In this document: positions 49,962-58,000 of the stretch, in pieces | How the letters are laid out: the number at the start of each line of letters is the position of its first letter | Numbering within the stretch: position 1 is the first letter of the stretch | Program-made: the position numbers and the translations under genes | DNA from: Ktedonobacteraceae bacterium | GTDB taxonomy: Bacteria; Chloroflexota; Ktedonobacteria; Ktedonobacterales; Ktedonobacteraceae | DNA: 64,000 nt | Direction of reading: 5' to 3' | Assembly (NCBI GenBank): GCA_035653615.1 | Contig: DASRBN010000015.1 | Location: 124,001 to 188,000, forward strand | Notes under the pieces: model-generated | What the model was told of the DNA's origin: nothing | The model's input: only the letters and a program-made list of their open reading frames with translations | The model's database searches: none

Positions 49962-51746
49962 ATGGGTAAATATAATCTGATCTTAGGCGATAGCTCCCAA
50001 CTCATTAAAACAATACCCGACCAATCCATTGACCTGATTCTAACAGACCCACCCTATAATCTAGGCCGTTACTCCACCGGCAACATCAAAATGTCCTGGC
50101 GAAAAGACTTTAATAACGACGTTGCCGAGTGGGATACCACCATCTTCAACCCCGCTGATTGGCTAAATGAGTTCAAACGCGTGCTGAAGCCAACAGGCAC
50201 CATCTTTGCTTTCACCAGCTATAACTTATTGGGCCAGTGGCACCAGGTGTTTGATCCTGCCTTCGATACCTTTCAGTTCATGGTGTGGCATAAGTGTCTT
50301 GCCGCAAGTACAAGGGTATACGCCAGGACTGCTGAAGGCGATGGCCCGCTGATGCTAAAAGACCTTGTGCGTATGGAGCCTTGTTCTGTAAAGCTTTGGA
50401 ATGGGCAGAAGTGGACGCAGGTACTATCGTGGGACAGGGCGCAACCAGGGAGCGAAGGACTTGAGATAGAGCTTCGCAGCGGTGAAAAAATTTCTGCCAC
50501 CAAGGAACATCGCTGGCCGACAGCGCGCGGGTTGGTTCCTACGCGAGATTTGCAGATTGGCGATATCATCCAGACAACAGTCATCCCAGAGCCTGATACT
50601 CCCGATTATCCTGCCTTTTTGCCTGACGAAGAAATCGGCTGGTTTGTGGGTATGTACCTGGCGGAAGGCAATATAGGTACTGATAACGACACGGTCTTTT
50701 TTGCGGCACATAGAAAAGAGACAGCAAGGTTTGATCGCATTGACCGTATAGCGAGAGCGCTGGGCTGTTCATCAGATACAAAATACTATGGTGATGGGGA
50801 TGGAGCTACCACCATTATCCGGGGGAAGATAGCAGTCGAGGTGATCAAAAAGTATATTGATGACACAAACGCAAAGACCAGGCATCTACGCATGACTTGC
50901 TGGCGAAGGTCGAACCGGTTTCTGGAATCATTGCTTGCCGGTTACTTAGAGGGTGATGGAAATTATGATGAGCAGAATGAACGCTGGCGACTGAGCTTTA
51001 CCTGCAATGATGCACTGGCGCGGGATATGCGAACGCTCTGCGCTCGTCTGGGATACCACCTGACGCTCAAGGTTGCTGATGGCCGGTTGAGGGATGTGCC
51101 ATTCCCCAAATACATGGGTACTATTCGCACGAGTCGCAATGGGCATAGTGATGAGAAGCAGAGGAGCGAAGTAATAGCTGTCAGGCCATCCATGTGTGAC
51201 ACATTCTGGGATGTAACGCTCGCGGATGATCCGCATGTCTTTGCCCTGGCTTCTGGTATTCTTACCCATAACACCAACCCGCCGCCAAAGCTCAGGCGAG
51301 CAGGCTTCCTCAATAGCTGCGAACTCATCGTATGCGTCTGGAACAAAGGGCACACCTGGAATTTTACCAGGCAGAAAGACATGCACAACTTCATAGAAAG
51401 CCCCATCTGTATGGGCAAGGAACGAGTAAAAAACCCTGTTCATCCAACTCAGAAGCCCATCAAGGTGTTGAGCAGACTGATAGAATTAGCCACCCATCCA
51501 GGCGACCTCGTGTTCGACCCCTTTATGGGAGTTGGTTCAACTGGAGTAGCTGCCTTGCAACTCAACCGGTGTTTTACCGGCATAGAAATCGATCCAGCCT
51601 ACTTCGCCGCAGCCGAGAAACGCATCCAGCTGGCCGCATTTACTCCCGAAGTGTTTGCACCTGAGTCAGAAGACCGGAAGAATAACGCCCGTGTCGATAA
51701 TCTCAATGAGGAGAGTCAAGAGCAGACACTTTTTGCATCGAATTAA
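49962..51746 (+). CDS. DNA adenine/cytosine methyltransferase (DPPY, beta order) interrupted by an intein
   Basis: The spliced protein is about 268 residues. Motif IV (LTDPPYNLG) comes early, and the AdoMet-binding motif I region (FDPFMGVGSTGVAAL, GIEIDPAYF) comes last, so this is the beta arrangement of N6-adenine or N4-cytosine methyltransferases. No restriction enzyme or specificity subunit is adjacent, so it looks like an orphan enzyme that marks DNA for regulation or defence escape. The intein splits the conserved W-H-K / T-N-P-P-P segment at 50295-51272, in the region that forms part of the active site, so the enzyme should be inactive until splicing. The start at 49962 (MGKYNLILGDSS) is preferred; an upstream ATG at 49896 has no ribosome-binding site. 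Confidence 0.88.
   Translation: MGKYNLILGDSSQLIKTIPDQSIDLILTDPPYNLGRYSTGNIKMSWRKDFNNDVAEWDTTIFNPADWLNEFKRVLKPTGTIFAFTSYNLLGQWHQVFDPAFDTFQFMVWHKCLAASTRVYARTAEGDGPLMLKDLVRMEPCSVKLWNGQKWTQVLSWDRAQPGSEGLEIELRSGEKISATKEHRWPTARGLVPTRDLQIGDIIQTTVIPEPDTPDYPAFLPDEEIGWFVGMYLAEGNIGTDNDTVFFAAHRKETARFDRIDRIARALGCSSDTKYYGDGDGATTIIRGKIAVEVIKKYIDDTNAKTRHLRMTCWRRSNRFLESLLAGYLEGDGNYDEQNERWRLSFTCNDALARDMRTLCARLGYHLTLKVADGRLRDVPFPKYMGTIRTSRNGHSDEKQRSEVIAVRPSMCDTFWDVTLADDPHVFALASGILTHNTNPPPKLRRAGFLNSCELIVCVWNKGHTWNFTRQKDMHNFIESPICMGKERVKNPVHPTQKPIKVLSRLIELATHPGDLVFDPFMGVGSTGVAALQLNRCFTGIEIDPAYFAAAEKRIQLAAFTPEVFAPESEDRKNNARVDNLNEESQEQTLFASN
50295..51272 (+). mobile_element. Intein with LAGLIDADG homing endonuclease motifs
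   Basis: A 326-residue in-frame insert. It begins with Cys (CLAASTRVYA), has the block B T-x-x-H (TKEH, 50499-50510), and ends with HN (51267-51272) followed by Thr as the +1 nucleophile. Between these, IGWFVGMYLAEG (50634 on) and LLAGYLEGDG (50931-50960) are the two LAGLIDADG-type helices of a dodecapeptide homing endonuclease, both with acidic residues. All residues known to be needed for protein splicing and endonuclease action are present, so it is probably a full-length active intein. Removing it restores an unbroken WHK-TNPPPK methyltransferase sequence, which supports the boundaries. Confidence 0.9.
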
Positions 51747-51789
51747 GCAGACCCATAATCCCTGCGCTTAGAATAACATGACCAGAATC

Positions 51790-51891
51790 ATGTCATTCTG
51801 AGCAAAGCGAAGAATCTCCTGGCCCCTGCATGTCATTCTGAGCGCAATAAGCCGAAGCCCTGAGGAATGAAAGGGGAAGAATCCTTCAAAT
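51790..51891. repeat. Two direct copies of family B repeats
   Basis: A short form (GTCATTCTGAGCAAAGCGAAGAATC, from about 51791) is followed by the long form (from about 51831, with GCCGAAGCCCTGAGGAA and AAGGGGAAGAATCC). It lies in the gap after the methyltransferase gene. Nothing else is seen in 51747-52028. Confidence 0.75.
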
Positions 51892-52028
51892 CGAAAATGT
51901 TAAATGAATGATAAATTTGCCAGTTCCCTTCAAGCGGCATTTTCAGCTATCCTGTGCAATCGGGGGTATTAGCCACGCAGATTGATAGGATATCTGCTCT
52001 TGTGACCCCAGAAGGAGCTATTGCTACC

Positions 52029-52244
52029 ATGTATGAGATTACCATTCGCGCCCAGATCGAAGCCTCTGTCGTTCCTTATGAGCTCAAAAATATCGAGCGA
52101 ACAGAAATGATGGTAGAAGGTGCTGTAAGCTTAACGCTCGAAAAGCTATTCGCGATTGTCAATATGAAAGGGGTAACCATAAGCCCATCTTCACGAGAGT
52201 TTGAACCGGACCTCGACGGCTTGCTTTCACAGGAACGCTACTAA
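52029..52244 (+). CDS. Hypothetical 71-residue protein
   Basis: A short acidic protein (MYEITIRAQIEASVVPYELKN) with alternating helices and strands and no motif I recognise. An ATG at 52029 with AAGGAG eleven bases upstream is the preferred start; the frame is open from 51954. It lies between the methyltransferase and a convergent beta-lactamase-fold gene. Codon use looks normal, but support is only the open frame. Confidence 0.5.
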   Translation: MYEITIRAQIEASVVPYELKNIERTEMMVEGAVSLTLEKLFAIVNMKGVTISPSSREFEPDLDGLLSQERY

Positions 52245-52275
52245 ACAGCACCGGTTCCGACAATCCCCCCCTGTC

Positions 52276-53469
52276 TTATACCATAGCGGCCAATGCCAGC
52301 CCCGTTCGCAACACATTTGTCGTCTCCAGGTTGCTCAGCACAACGACGACAAGATTGCTTTTGGGATAGAAGCCATTATATGTGAAGAATCCGTCAATAT
52401 GGCCGACATGATAGATCAATCTGCCCTGCGGCTCCGCGGCAATGAACCAGCCATAGCCGTATCCCAGGTCCGCGTGTTGCAAACAACCGCCCGGTCCAGG
52501 CGGCGGGCACGCGATATGTGGGGTGAACATCGCATCTAGCGCCTGCTGGGAAACCAGTTTATGCATCATCAGCGCCTGGTCCCATATGTTCAAATCTTCC
52601 ACGGTCGAATACAATGCCCCTGCCGCGTAGAGCACTGTGGGATCATAGGGCGCCGGTTTGATGTATCCCTGGTAATAGCCGGTGGCATGTTGTGGCAGCG
52701 CAGGGTAGGTCGTATCGTAGCCCGTATTGTACATCTTGAGCGGTGTAAAGATATTTTGCTGCAAAAACGCCGCATACGATTCACCGCTGACACGCTCGAT
52801 GATATAGCCCAGCAGGGTATAGCCCGAATTGCTGTACTTGAAACGCGAGCCGGGTGTAAATTCAAGCGGCAGGTCTTTAAAACGCGCAACCAGTTCTTCA
52901 GGAGTGGCAGGCTTAAGCCAGAACGATAGGAAATCAGGTGAGTTGATGTAATCAGGAATGCCGGAAGTATGTGTTAGCAGATTTTCGATAGTGATAGACT
53001 GCCAATCCTGCGGGCAGTCGGGAACATAGAGGCAGATGTGGTCCTGCACATGCAATTTGCCACGTTCCTGTAATAGAAGGATCGCCATCGCCGTAAACTG
53101 CTTGGTATTCGAGCCGATGCGGAAGCGTGTCTGCGGCGTATTAGGAATATTCGCGTCCTTATCTGCCAGCCCGTAGCCTTTCTCGAAGAGCATCCCATCA
53201 TGTGCTACAAGTACGGACCCGCTCAAAACGCCCTTCTGTTCCAGTCCCGTCAGGTAAGCATCGATTTGAGCCGCATTGGGAAAGGGTGTTGAAGCGGTTG
53301 GAACATTCAAGGTGGCAGTAGCAACGGGTTTTTTAGTGAGAGTAGTAACACCCGATGTTCCGCAACCAGCCACTAGCAAGATGAGCATAAGCATACAAAC
53401 AGAGAACCAGGCGCTATAGTAGGGGCGTACCCTTGTGGTCGCCCATTTTTCTACATTATCTTTTGACAC
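52276..53469 (-). CDS. Serine beta-lactamase-fold lipoprotein (class C-like hydrolase)
   Basis: A 397-residue hydrolase. The N-terminus has a hydrophobic stretch ending LLVAGC-GTSG, a lipobox, so it is likely tethered outside. The fold is the beta-lactamase/DD-peptidase type, with SNTK (SxxK) at the nucleophile, YSNSGY (YxN) and HVGHIDGF (HxG). Members act as beta-lactamases, esterases or D-aminopeptidases; nothing here selects among them. The GTG start at 53469 means the first 17 residues are read through a family D repeat (WATTRVRPYY); a start at 53394 (MLMLILLVAGC) would avoid it but lacks a ribosome-binding site and basic residues. It is a single gene on its strand. Confidence 0.83.
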   Translation of the reverse strand: MSKDNVEKWATTRVRPYYSAWFSVCMLMLILLVAGCGTSGVTTLTKKPVATATLNVPTASTPFPNAAQIDAYLTGLEQKGVLSGSVLVAHDGMLFEKGYGLADKDANIPNTPQTRFRIGSNTKQFTAMAILLLQERGKLHVQDHICLYVPDCPQDWQSITIENLLTHTSGIPDYINSPDFLSFWLKPATPEELVARFKDLPLEFTPGSRFKYSNSGYTLLGYIIERVSGESYAAFLQQNIFTPLKMYNTGYDTTYPALPQHATGYYQGYIKPAPYDPTVLYAAGALYSTVEDLNIWDQALMMHKLVSQQALDAMFTPHIACPPPGPGGCLQHADLGYGYGWFIAAEPQGRLIYHVGHIDGFFTYNGFYPKSNLVVVVLSNLETTNVLRTGLALAAMV

Positions 53470-53535
53470 CTTGTTTGCCTATCTCCATCATGGTATTCCT
53501 CTTTATCAGGTAGCTATGAAAAAGAGTTCCTTGCA

Positions 53536-53621
53536 TGTCATTCTGAGCGCAGCGAAGAATCTGAGGCAAGCACCTGACCGATCTGGCTCCTTTCAGATTC
53601 TTCGCTGCGCTCAGAATGACA
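53536..53621. repeat. Family B inverted pair with 29-bp arms
   Basis: 53536-53564 and 53593-53621 are exact reverse complements, both carrying the GTCATTCTGAGCGCAGC core. It lies upstream of the beta-lactamase-fold gene, in the 53470-53867 gap, where no other gene is seen. Confidence 0.8.
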
Positions 53622-53867
53622 CGTTCGAACTGGTTTTCAGTAGCTAGCCAGGTTTTTGCCCTCAACACACCCAGCATAACATGAAAAAACACGTGCGTCA
53701 TTCGCCAAAGGACGTATTGTGAATGATCTAGACGACAAATTATTCCGTACATTACGACAAATAGCACTACTGAAAGCTTCAGGCGGTGCTAGATAAAGGT
53801 AAAACGGTTATATATCGTCATCTTTGCTGATTATTCAGCAGGATCATTACGAAAGGAAATTACTTTA

Positions 53868-54269
53868 ATGAACAGCATTCGTTTTGTGCCCACATCGATT
53901 CATGGCATCTTCGACTACATCGGTGGTGTTGGACTGATCGCCGCTCCATTTGTTTTCGGTTTCTTCAACGTCGGTGGGATAGCCGTTATTCTGCCCATGG
54001 TACTTGGCGTCGTCCTCATCATCTATAGCCTGTTGACCAACTACGAGCGTGGCATTCCGGGCGTGCGCTTCCTGCCCATGACCTACCACCTGGTCATCGA
54101 CTTCCTGGCCGCCGCGTTTCTCGCCGTCTCGCCATTCCTGTTCGGATTTTACAAGGACGCTCCGAACGTCTGGCTGCCGCACCTGATCGCCGGTGTCACC
54201 GTCGTAATCCTGGTGCTGGTTTCACAGACAAAACCACGGACAGCAGCTATGGCCAAAGCTACGGCGTAA
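53868..54269 (+). CDS. Four-helix membrane protein, SPW-repeat-like
   Basis: A 133-residue protein with four hydrophobic segments (YIGGVGLIAAPFVFGFF, IAVILPMVLGVVLIIYSLL, HLVIDFLAAAFLAVSPFLFG and LPHLIAGVTVVILVLVSQ). The HGIFDYxGGxGLIAAPF and HLxxDFLAAxFLAVSPF segments are similar, indicating an internal duplication as in the SPW family of unknown function. AAAGGAA precedes the ATG. A 76-bp perfect palindrome follows the stop and separates it from the convergent arginase gene. Confidence 0.7.
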   Translation: MNSIRFVPTSIHGIFDYIGGVGLIAAPFVFGFFNVGGIAVILPMVLGVVLIIYSLLTNYERGIPGVRFLPMTYHLVIDFLAAAFLAVSPFLFGFYKDAPNVWLPHLIAGVTVVILVLVSQTKPRTAAMAKATA

Positions 54270-54279
54270 GTAATAACTC

Positions 54280-54355
54280 AGGTTTTTAGCAATAAGAGGA
54301 ACGCCAAAACCTCGCCCGGGCGAGGTTTTGGCGTTCCTCTTATTGCTAAAAACCT
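54280..54355. terminator. 76-bp perfect palindrome between convergent genes
   Basis: 54280-54317 and 54318-54355 are exact reverse complements with no spacer (centre GCCCGGGC). It starts 11 bases after the SPW-like stop and its last two bases are part of the arginase stop codon (54354-54356). It could terminate transcripts from both sides. Confidence 0.75.
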
Positions 54356-55247
54356 AATAAATGCGCTTCCCAAAAGCGGACAGTATCAGATCTACCGCCA
54401 TCATTGCCGTCCGGTTCTTGTTGTCGAGTAAAGGATTATCCTCAACCACATCCAGCGAGGTCATCTTGCCAGATGCCGCGATCTCTTCCATCACCACGCT
54501 GGCCTCGCGGTACGTCAGGCCGCCTCTGACCGGCGTACCCACACCGTGCGCCTCTCGCGGATCAAGCACATCGATATCAAAACTCACATGCAGGCCGCGT
54601 GTGCCATTTGTTGTAATTGCCAGCGCCTGCTCGATAACGGCGGCAATACCCATATGGTCGATATCTTTCATCGTAAAGACATGCACCTGGGCGGCGCGCA
54701 GCAGTTCCTTCTCACCCACATCGAGGTCGCGCACTCCCACAATAGCGATATGCGCCGGGTCCAGCTTTGGACTGAATCCGCCGAGGGAAACCAGCCGCTC
54801 ATCGCCGAAGCCTGCCAGCGCCGCCAGTGGCATACCGTGAATATGACCGGAGGGCGAAGTCTGATCGGTGTTGAAATCGCCATGCGCGTCAACCCATAAC
54901 AGGCCCAACGGCTTCTGAATCTTCGCGACTCCGGTAATCGACCCCAGCGCCAGGCTATGGTCACCGCCGATCACCAGCGGAAAATCACCCCCGGCCGCGA
55001 TGTCTTCTACACGCCTGGCCAACTCTGTACATACTTCCAGAATAGGCTCCAGATTTGTCAGCTTTGGTTCACCCGAAAGGGATGTTTCAGGGCCAGGAAC
55101 AGGCAGATTTCCCTCGTCAATAACCGTATAACCCAGCTGGCGTAGCTTTTTGTTCAGGTCGGCGTAACGAATTGCCGCCGGTCCTAAATCGGCCCCATGC
55201 CGGCCAGCGCCCAGGTCTATTGGGACTCCGATAACACGAATGTTCAC
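54354..55247 (-). CDS. rocF: Arginase
   Basis: A 297-residue arginase. The two-manganese site is intact: GGDHSLALGS (His/Asp), WVDAHGDFNT (Asp/His/Asp) and SFDIDVLDP (Asp/Asp). It hydrolyses arginine to urea and ornithine. The other arginine-linked genes nearby (RocB-like peptidase, arginyl-tRNA synthetase and tRNA-Arg) are not in one operon with it, so a shared control is unproven. It ends in the 76-bp palindrome. Agmatinase is an alternative, but the length and N-terminal residues suit arginase. Confidence 0.88.
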   Translation of the reverse strand: MNIRVIGVPIDLGAGRHGADLGPAAIRYADLNKKLRQLGYTVIDEGNLPVPGPETSLSGEPKLTNLEPILEVCTELARRVEDIAAGGDFPLVIGGDHSLALGSITGVAKIQKPLGLLWVDAHGDFNTDQTSPSGHIHGMPLAALAGFGDERLVSLGGFSPKLDPAHIAIVGVRDLDVGEKELLRAAQVHVFTMKDIDHMGIAAVIEQALAITTNGTRGLHVSFDIDVLDPREAHGVGTPVRGGLTYREASVVMEEIAASGKMTSLDVVEDNPLLDNKNRTAMMAVDLILSAFGKRIY

Positions 55248-55418
55248 AATCTTTCCTCGTCTCTTCTCTTCTCCATTGAACAGCGAAACTGCCGTCTATT
55301 GTAGCCCTACATTTCGTGCTTGTCCAGACGGTATGATCACTGGTGGCTTGACACATGGAATATGATTGAAGCTGATCTACAAGTGTGCTAAAGCGCTATG
55401 AGACTGGAGGATTTCCGC

Positions 55419-56228
55419 ATGTTTGGTCACCACGAGTCTGCCCAGGCAAAGGTTCTGTACGCCGAGATGGTGTTCGGCCGTTGGGAAGAAGAGCACCATG
55501 ACAAATTTGAGTTTGTGCTGGAGGTACACCCTGCAAACCGCCAGCCGTTCAGGGCGAAGACCACGCACCACTTTTACTCGTTTACCCCCCATCCCGAGGT
55601 GGGCGATACGGTGAATGTGAAGTATGATCCCAACAGCCTGGAAGTTGAGCTTGATCTATCTCATGATGACCGCTATGACTTGAAAGGAATGAAACATAGG
55701 CAGCAAGTCGAGCGGCAGGCAGAAAAGGTCAGGCGCGATGCGCTGCTCTCGGCACCGCCCGGAACACCTGCTTCGTCCGCTACCGGCGCTGGAAAGTACG
55801 GCCTGGACCCAGAATTGCAGGCCTTAATGGACCTGGAAGAAGCTGAGCGCCGGGCAGAACAGGCCAGTAGTAGGCAGCAGCGGACTATGCCCGGCGCTCA
55901 GCAGCCCGCTGGTTTCTCGGGCATGGCCGCCCAGGTTGATGCACAGGCGGCTCTGGCACTGGCAGAGGTGCAGATGCTGCATCATCAGCTAGAGAAAACT
56001 GGAGCTTCAGGGCAGGCGAGCATTCTGCGCAAACAGCAAGCAGGTGCTCCGATCCAGCGCTTCGCCCCGTTTTTTGTTGAGGTAGAGGTACAGCCGGATA
56101 ACATGGGGTTTCCTTTTCAAAGCTCCTTCACTACCTGGATCGATACCAGTAAGATAACGCTCACGGAAGGATTCACGTTTCCGGTCAAATACGACCCGCA
56201 AAACCCTTCGCGCATGGTGTTTGTCTGA
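55419..56228 (+). CDS. Hypothetical protein with two DUF3592-like beta domains
   Basis: About 269 residues. Residues about 10-90 and about 200-269 look like the same beta-barrel type (VGDTVNVKYDPNSLE and FTFPVKYDPQNPSRMVF), separated by an Ala/Gln/Glu-rich helical stretch (EEAERRAEQASSRQQRT). No membrane segment or signal is seen. Similar paired barrels occur in DUF3592-type proteins of unknown role. The start at 55419 has GGAGG eight bases upstream; an earlier ATG at 55398 has none. The RocB-like gene begins 46 bases downstream. Confidence 0.7.
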   Translation: MFGHHESAQAKVLYAEMVFGRWEEEHHDKFEFVLEVHPANRQPFRAKTTHHFYSFTPHPEVGDTVNVKYDPNSLEVELDLSHDDRYDLKGMKHRQQVERQAEKVRRDALLSAPPGTPASSATGAGKYGLDPELQALMDLEEAERRAEQASSRQQRTMPGAQQPAGFSGMAAQVDAQAALALAEVQMLHHQLEKTGASGQASILRKQQAGAPIQRFAPFFVEVEVQPDNMGFPFQSSFTTWIDTSKITLTEGFTFPVKYDPQNPSRMVFV

Positions 56229-56274
56229 TTGCATCCACGGAACGGCGCTGTCTGCTATATGAGGGAAAATTTCT

Positions 56275-57933
56275 TTGCAAAATAACTGGTATGATGTAGT
56301 GCGAGATTATACGCTACGCCTGGTAGGGATACGCAGCGTCAACTCGACCGGTGGCGAATTGCGCGTTGCTGAAGAGGTGCTGCACCTGCTTCGATCAGAT
56401 GGCCTGGAAAACGCCTATACCGCCACCGGGCTTGATCCGCTCCCCAATGACCCTTATGGACGCGCGAATGTCTATGCCTTCCTGCGCGGAAACAGCCATC
56501 GCACGCTCGTACTGCTCGGGCATATCGATACCGTAGATACAACGGACTATGGCCCGCTCGAACCATGGGCGCTCGATCCTCAAGGCCTCACGGAACGATT
56601 GGACATATTAACGAACTTAGCTCCCGGCCTCGCGGAAGACTTGCGAACTCACCCTGACGATTGGATGTTCGGGCGCGGTTCCGCGGATATGAAAAGTGGA
56701 GTTGCTGCCAACATCGCCGTCATGCGCCGCCTTGCTCAGTTGTCCCAGGAAGGCAGTCTGCCGCTCTCGGTCGTCATGCTGGCGGAAGCCGATGAAGAAA
56801 ACGCGTCGATGGGCGTTTTGCAGGCCGTGAACTTTCTCTTGCACCTGCGCAAAGAGTACGGGCTGGAATATCTTGGGACCATCAATACCGACTACACAAC
56901 CGCGCGCTATCCCGGTGATCCGCACCGCTATATCTACACCGGCACTGTAGGCAAACTCCTGCCCAGTTTCCTCATTATCGGACGCGAATCCCATGTCGGC
57001 CTGCCTTTCGACGGCCTCGATGCCAACCTGCTGGCGGCAGAGTTGATACGCAACCTCAGTATGAACCACGAGTTATGCGACATCGTGCGCGGGCAAATTA
57101 CACCACCGCCGGTCACCTTACACGCGACCGATCTCAAAACCCGCTACGATGTGCAGCTCCCCTTTATGGCCTATTTCTATCTGAACGTCCTGACCTACTC
57201 CACCACACCCGGCCAATTACTGGCGCGCTTGCAAGGCTTATCCGAAACGGTGCTGGATCAGACCCTACAACGCATTGATGAAGCAGAGCGCCGCTGGATG
57301 CAGGCTGCCGGCAATCCTTCACCGGATTCAGTATTGAAGCCCCGCGCCGGTTCAGTGCTGACCTTTGCCGGTCTTTATGCCGCTCTGGCGCAACAACTCG
57401 GCCAGCAGCGCCTGGATGGTGAACTCAATAGAGCCTGGGAAAGCTGCCCCCCTGACCTTGATGCTCGCGAACGCGCTCTTCACCTGGTGGGCAGCCTGTG
57501 GAAGCTCAGTGGTAGAGTCGGGCCGGCCATCATCATTTACTATTCACCGCCCTATTACCCACACGTGCCCGCAACTCCATGCGCGTTAGTTGACGCCGTT
57601 CAAACCGTAGCAGAGTCGCATCCCGAACTGCACCTGCTCGTCCAGGAATATTACCCCTATATTTCCGATATGAGTTACCTGCGCCTCGATCCAGGCACCG
57701 ATATCACAGCTTTGACAGCCAATATACCCACCTGGCAGCCAGCTGCTAAGAGCGCCCGCCCCGGTTCCTACAGCCTTCCTTTGCAGGCTATTGCGGACCT
57801 GGGCATGCCCGTGGTCAACCTTGGCCCATATGGGCGCGGCGTCCACCAATCCGGCGAAGGCGTGCTCATGTCCTACTCGTTCGGCGTGCTGCCGCAATTG
57901 ATCTACGAAGTGATTCAGAAACTGAAGGCATGA
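56275..57933 (+). CDS. M20 family peptidase, RocB-like
   Basis: A 552-residue M20-type protein, longer than common members and like RocB of the Bacillus arginine operon. LLGHIDTVDTTDYG carries the first metal ligands, GRGSADMKSGV the bridging Asp, EADEENASMG the Glu pair and DYTTARY a later ligand. It probably hydrolyses an amide or dipeptide-like substrate. The start is a TTG at 56275 with GAGGG eight bases upstream; no ATG fits. It is convergent to argS and its stop codon is inside a 28-bp perfect hairpin. The arginase gene lies two genes away. Confidence 0.8.
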   Translation: MQNNWYDVVRDYTLRLVGIRSVNSTGGELRVAEEVLHLLRSDGLENAYTATGLDPLPNDPYGRANVYAFLRGNSHRTLVLLGHIDTVDTTDYGPLEPWALDPQGLTERLDILTNLAPGLAEDLRTHPDDWMFGRGSADMKSGVAANIAVMRRLAQLSQEGSLPLSVVMLAEADEENASMGVLQAVNFLLHLRKEYGLEYLGTINTDYTTARYPGDPHRYIYTGTVGKLLPSFLIIGRESHVGLPFDGLDANLLAAELIRNLSMNHELCDIVRGQITPPPVTLHATDLKTRYDVQLPFMAYFYLNVLTYSTTPGQLLARLQGLSETVLDQTLQRIDEAERRWMQAAGNPSPDSVLKPRAGSVLTFAGLYAALAQQLGQQRLDGELNRAWESCPPDLDARERALHLVGSLWKLSGRVGPAIIIYYSPPYYPHVPATPCALVDAVQTVAESHPELHLLVQEYYPYISDMSYLRLDPGTDITALTANIPTWQPAAKSARPGSYSLPLQAIADLGMPVVNLGPYGRGVHQSGEGVLMSYSFGVLPQLIYEVIQKLKA

Positions 57934-57988
57934 GCAATGCCGGCCCCATATCAGCGCACGCGCTGATATGGGGCCGGCATTGCTCATG
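57929..57988. terminator. Perfect 28-bp hairpin spanning the RocB-like stop codon
   Basis: 57929-57956 pairs exactly with 57961-57988 around CACG. The TGA (57931-57933) is inside the left arm. The convergent argS gene ends 12 bases beyond the hairpin, so it serves both. Confidence 0.75.
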
Positions 57989-58000
57989 TAATTCACTTCA

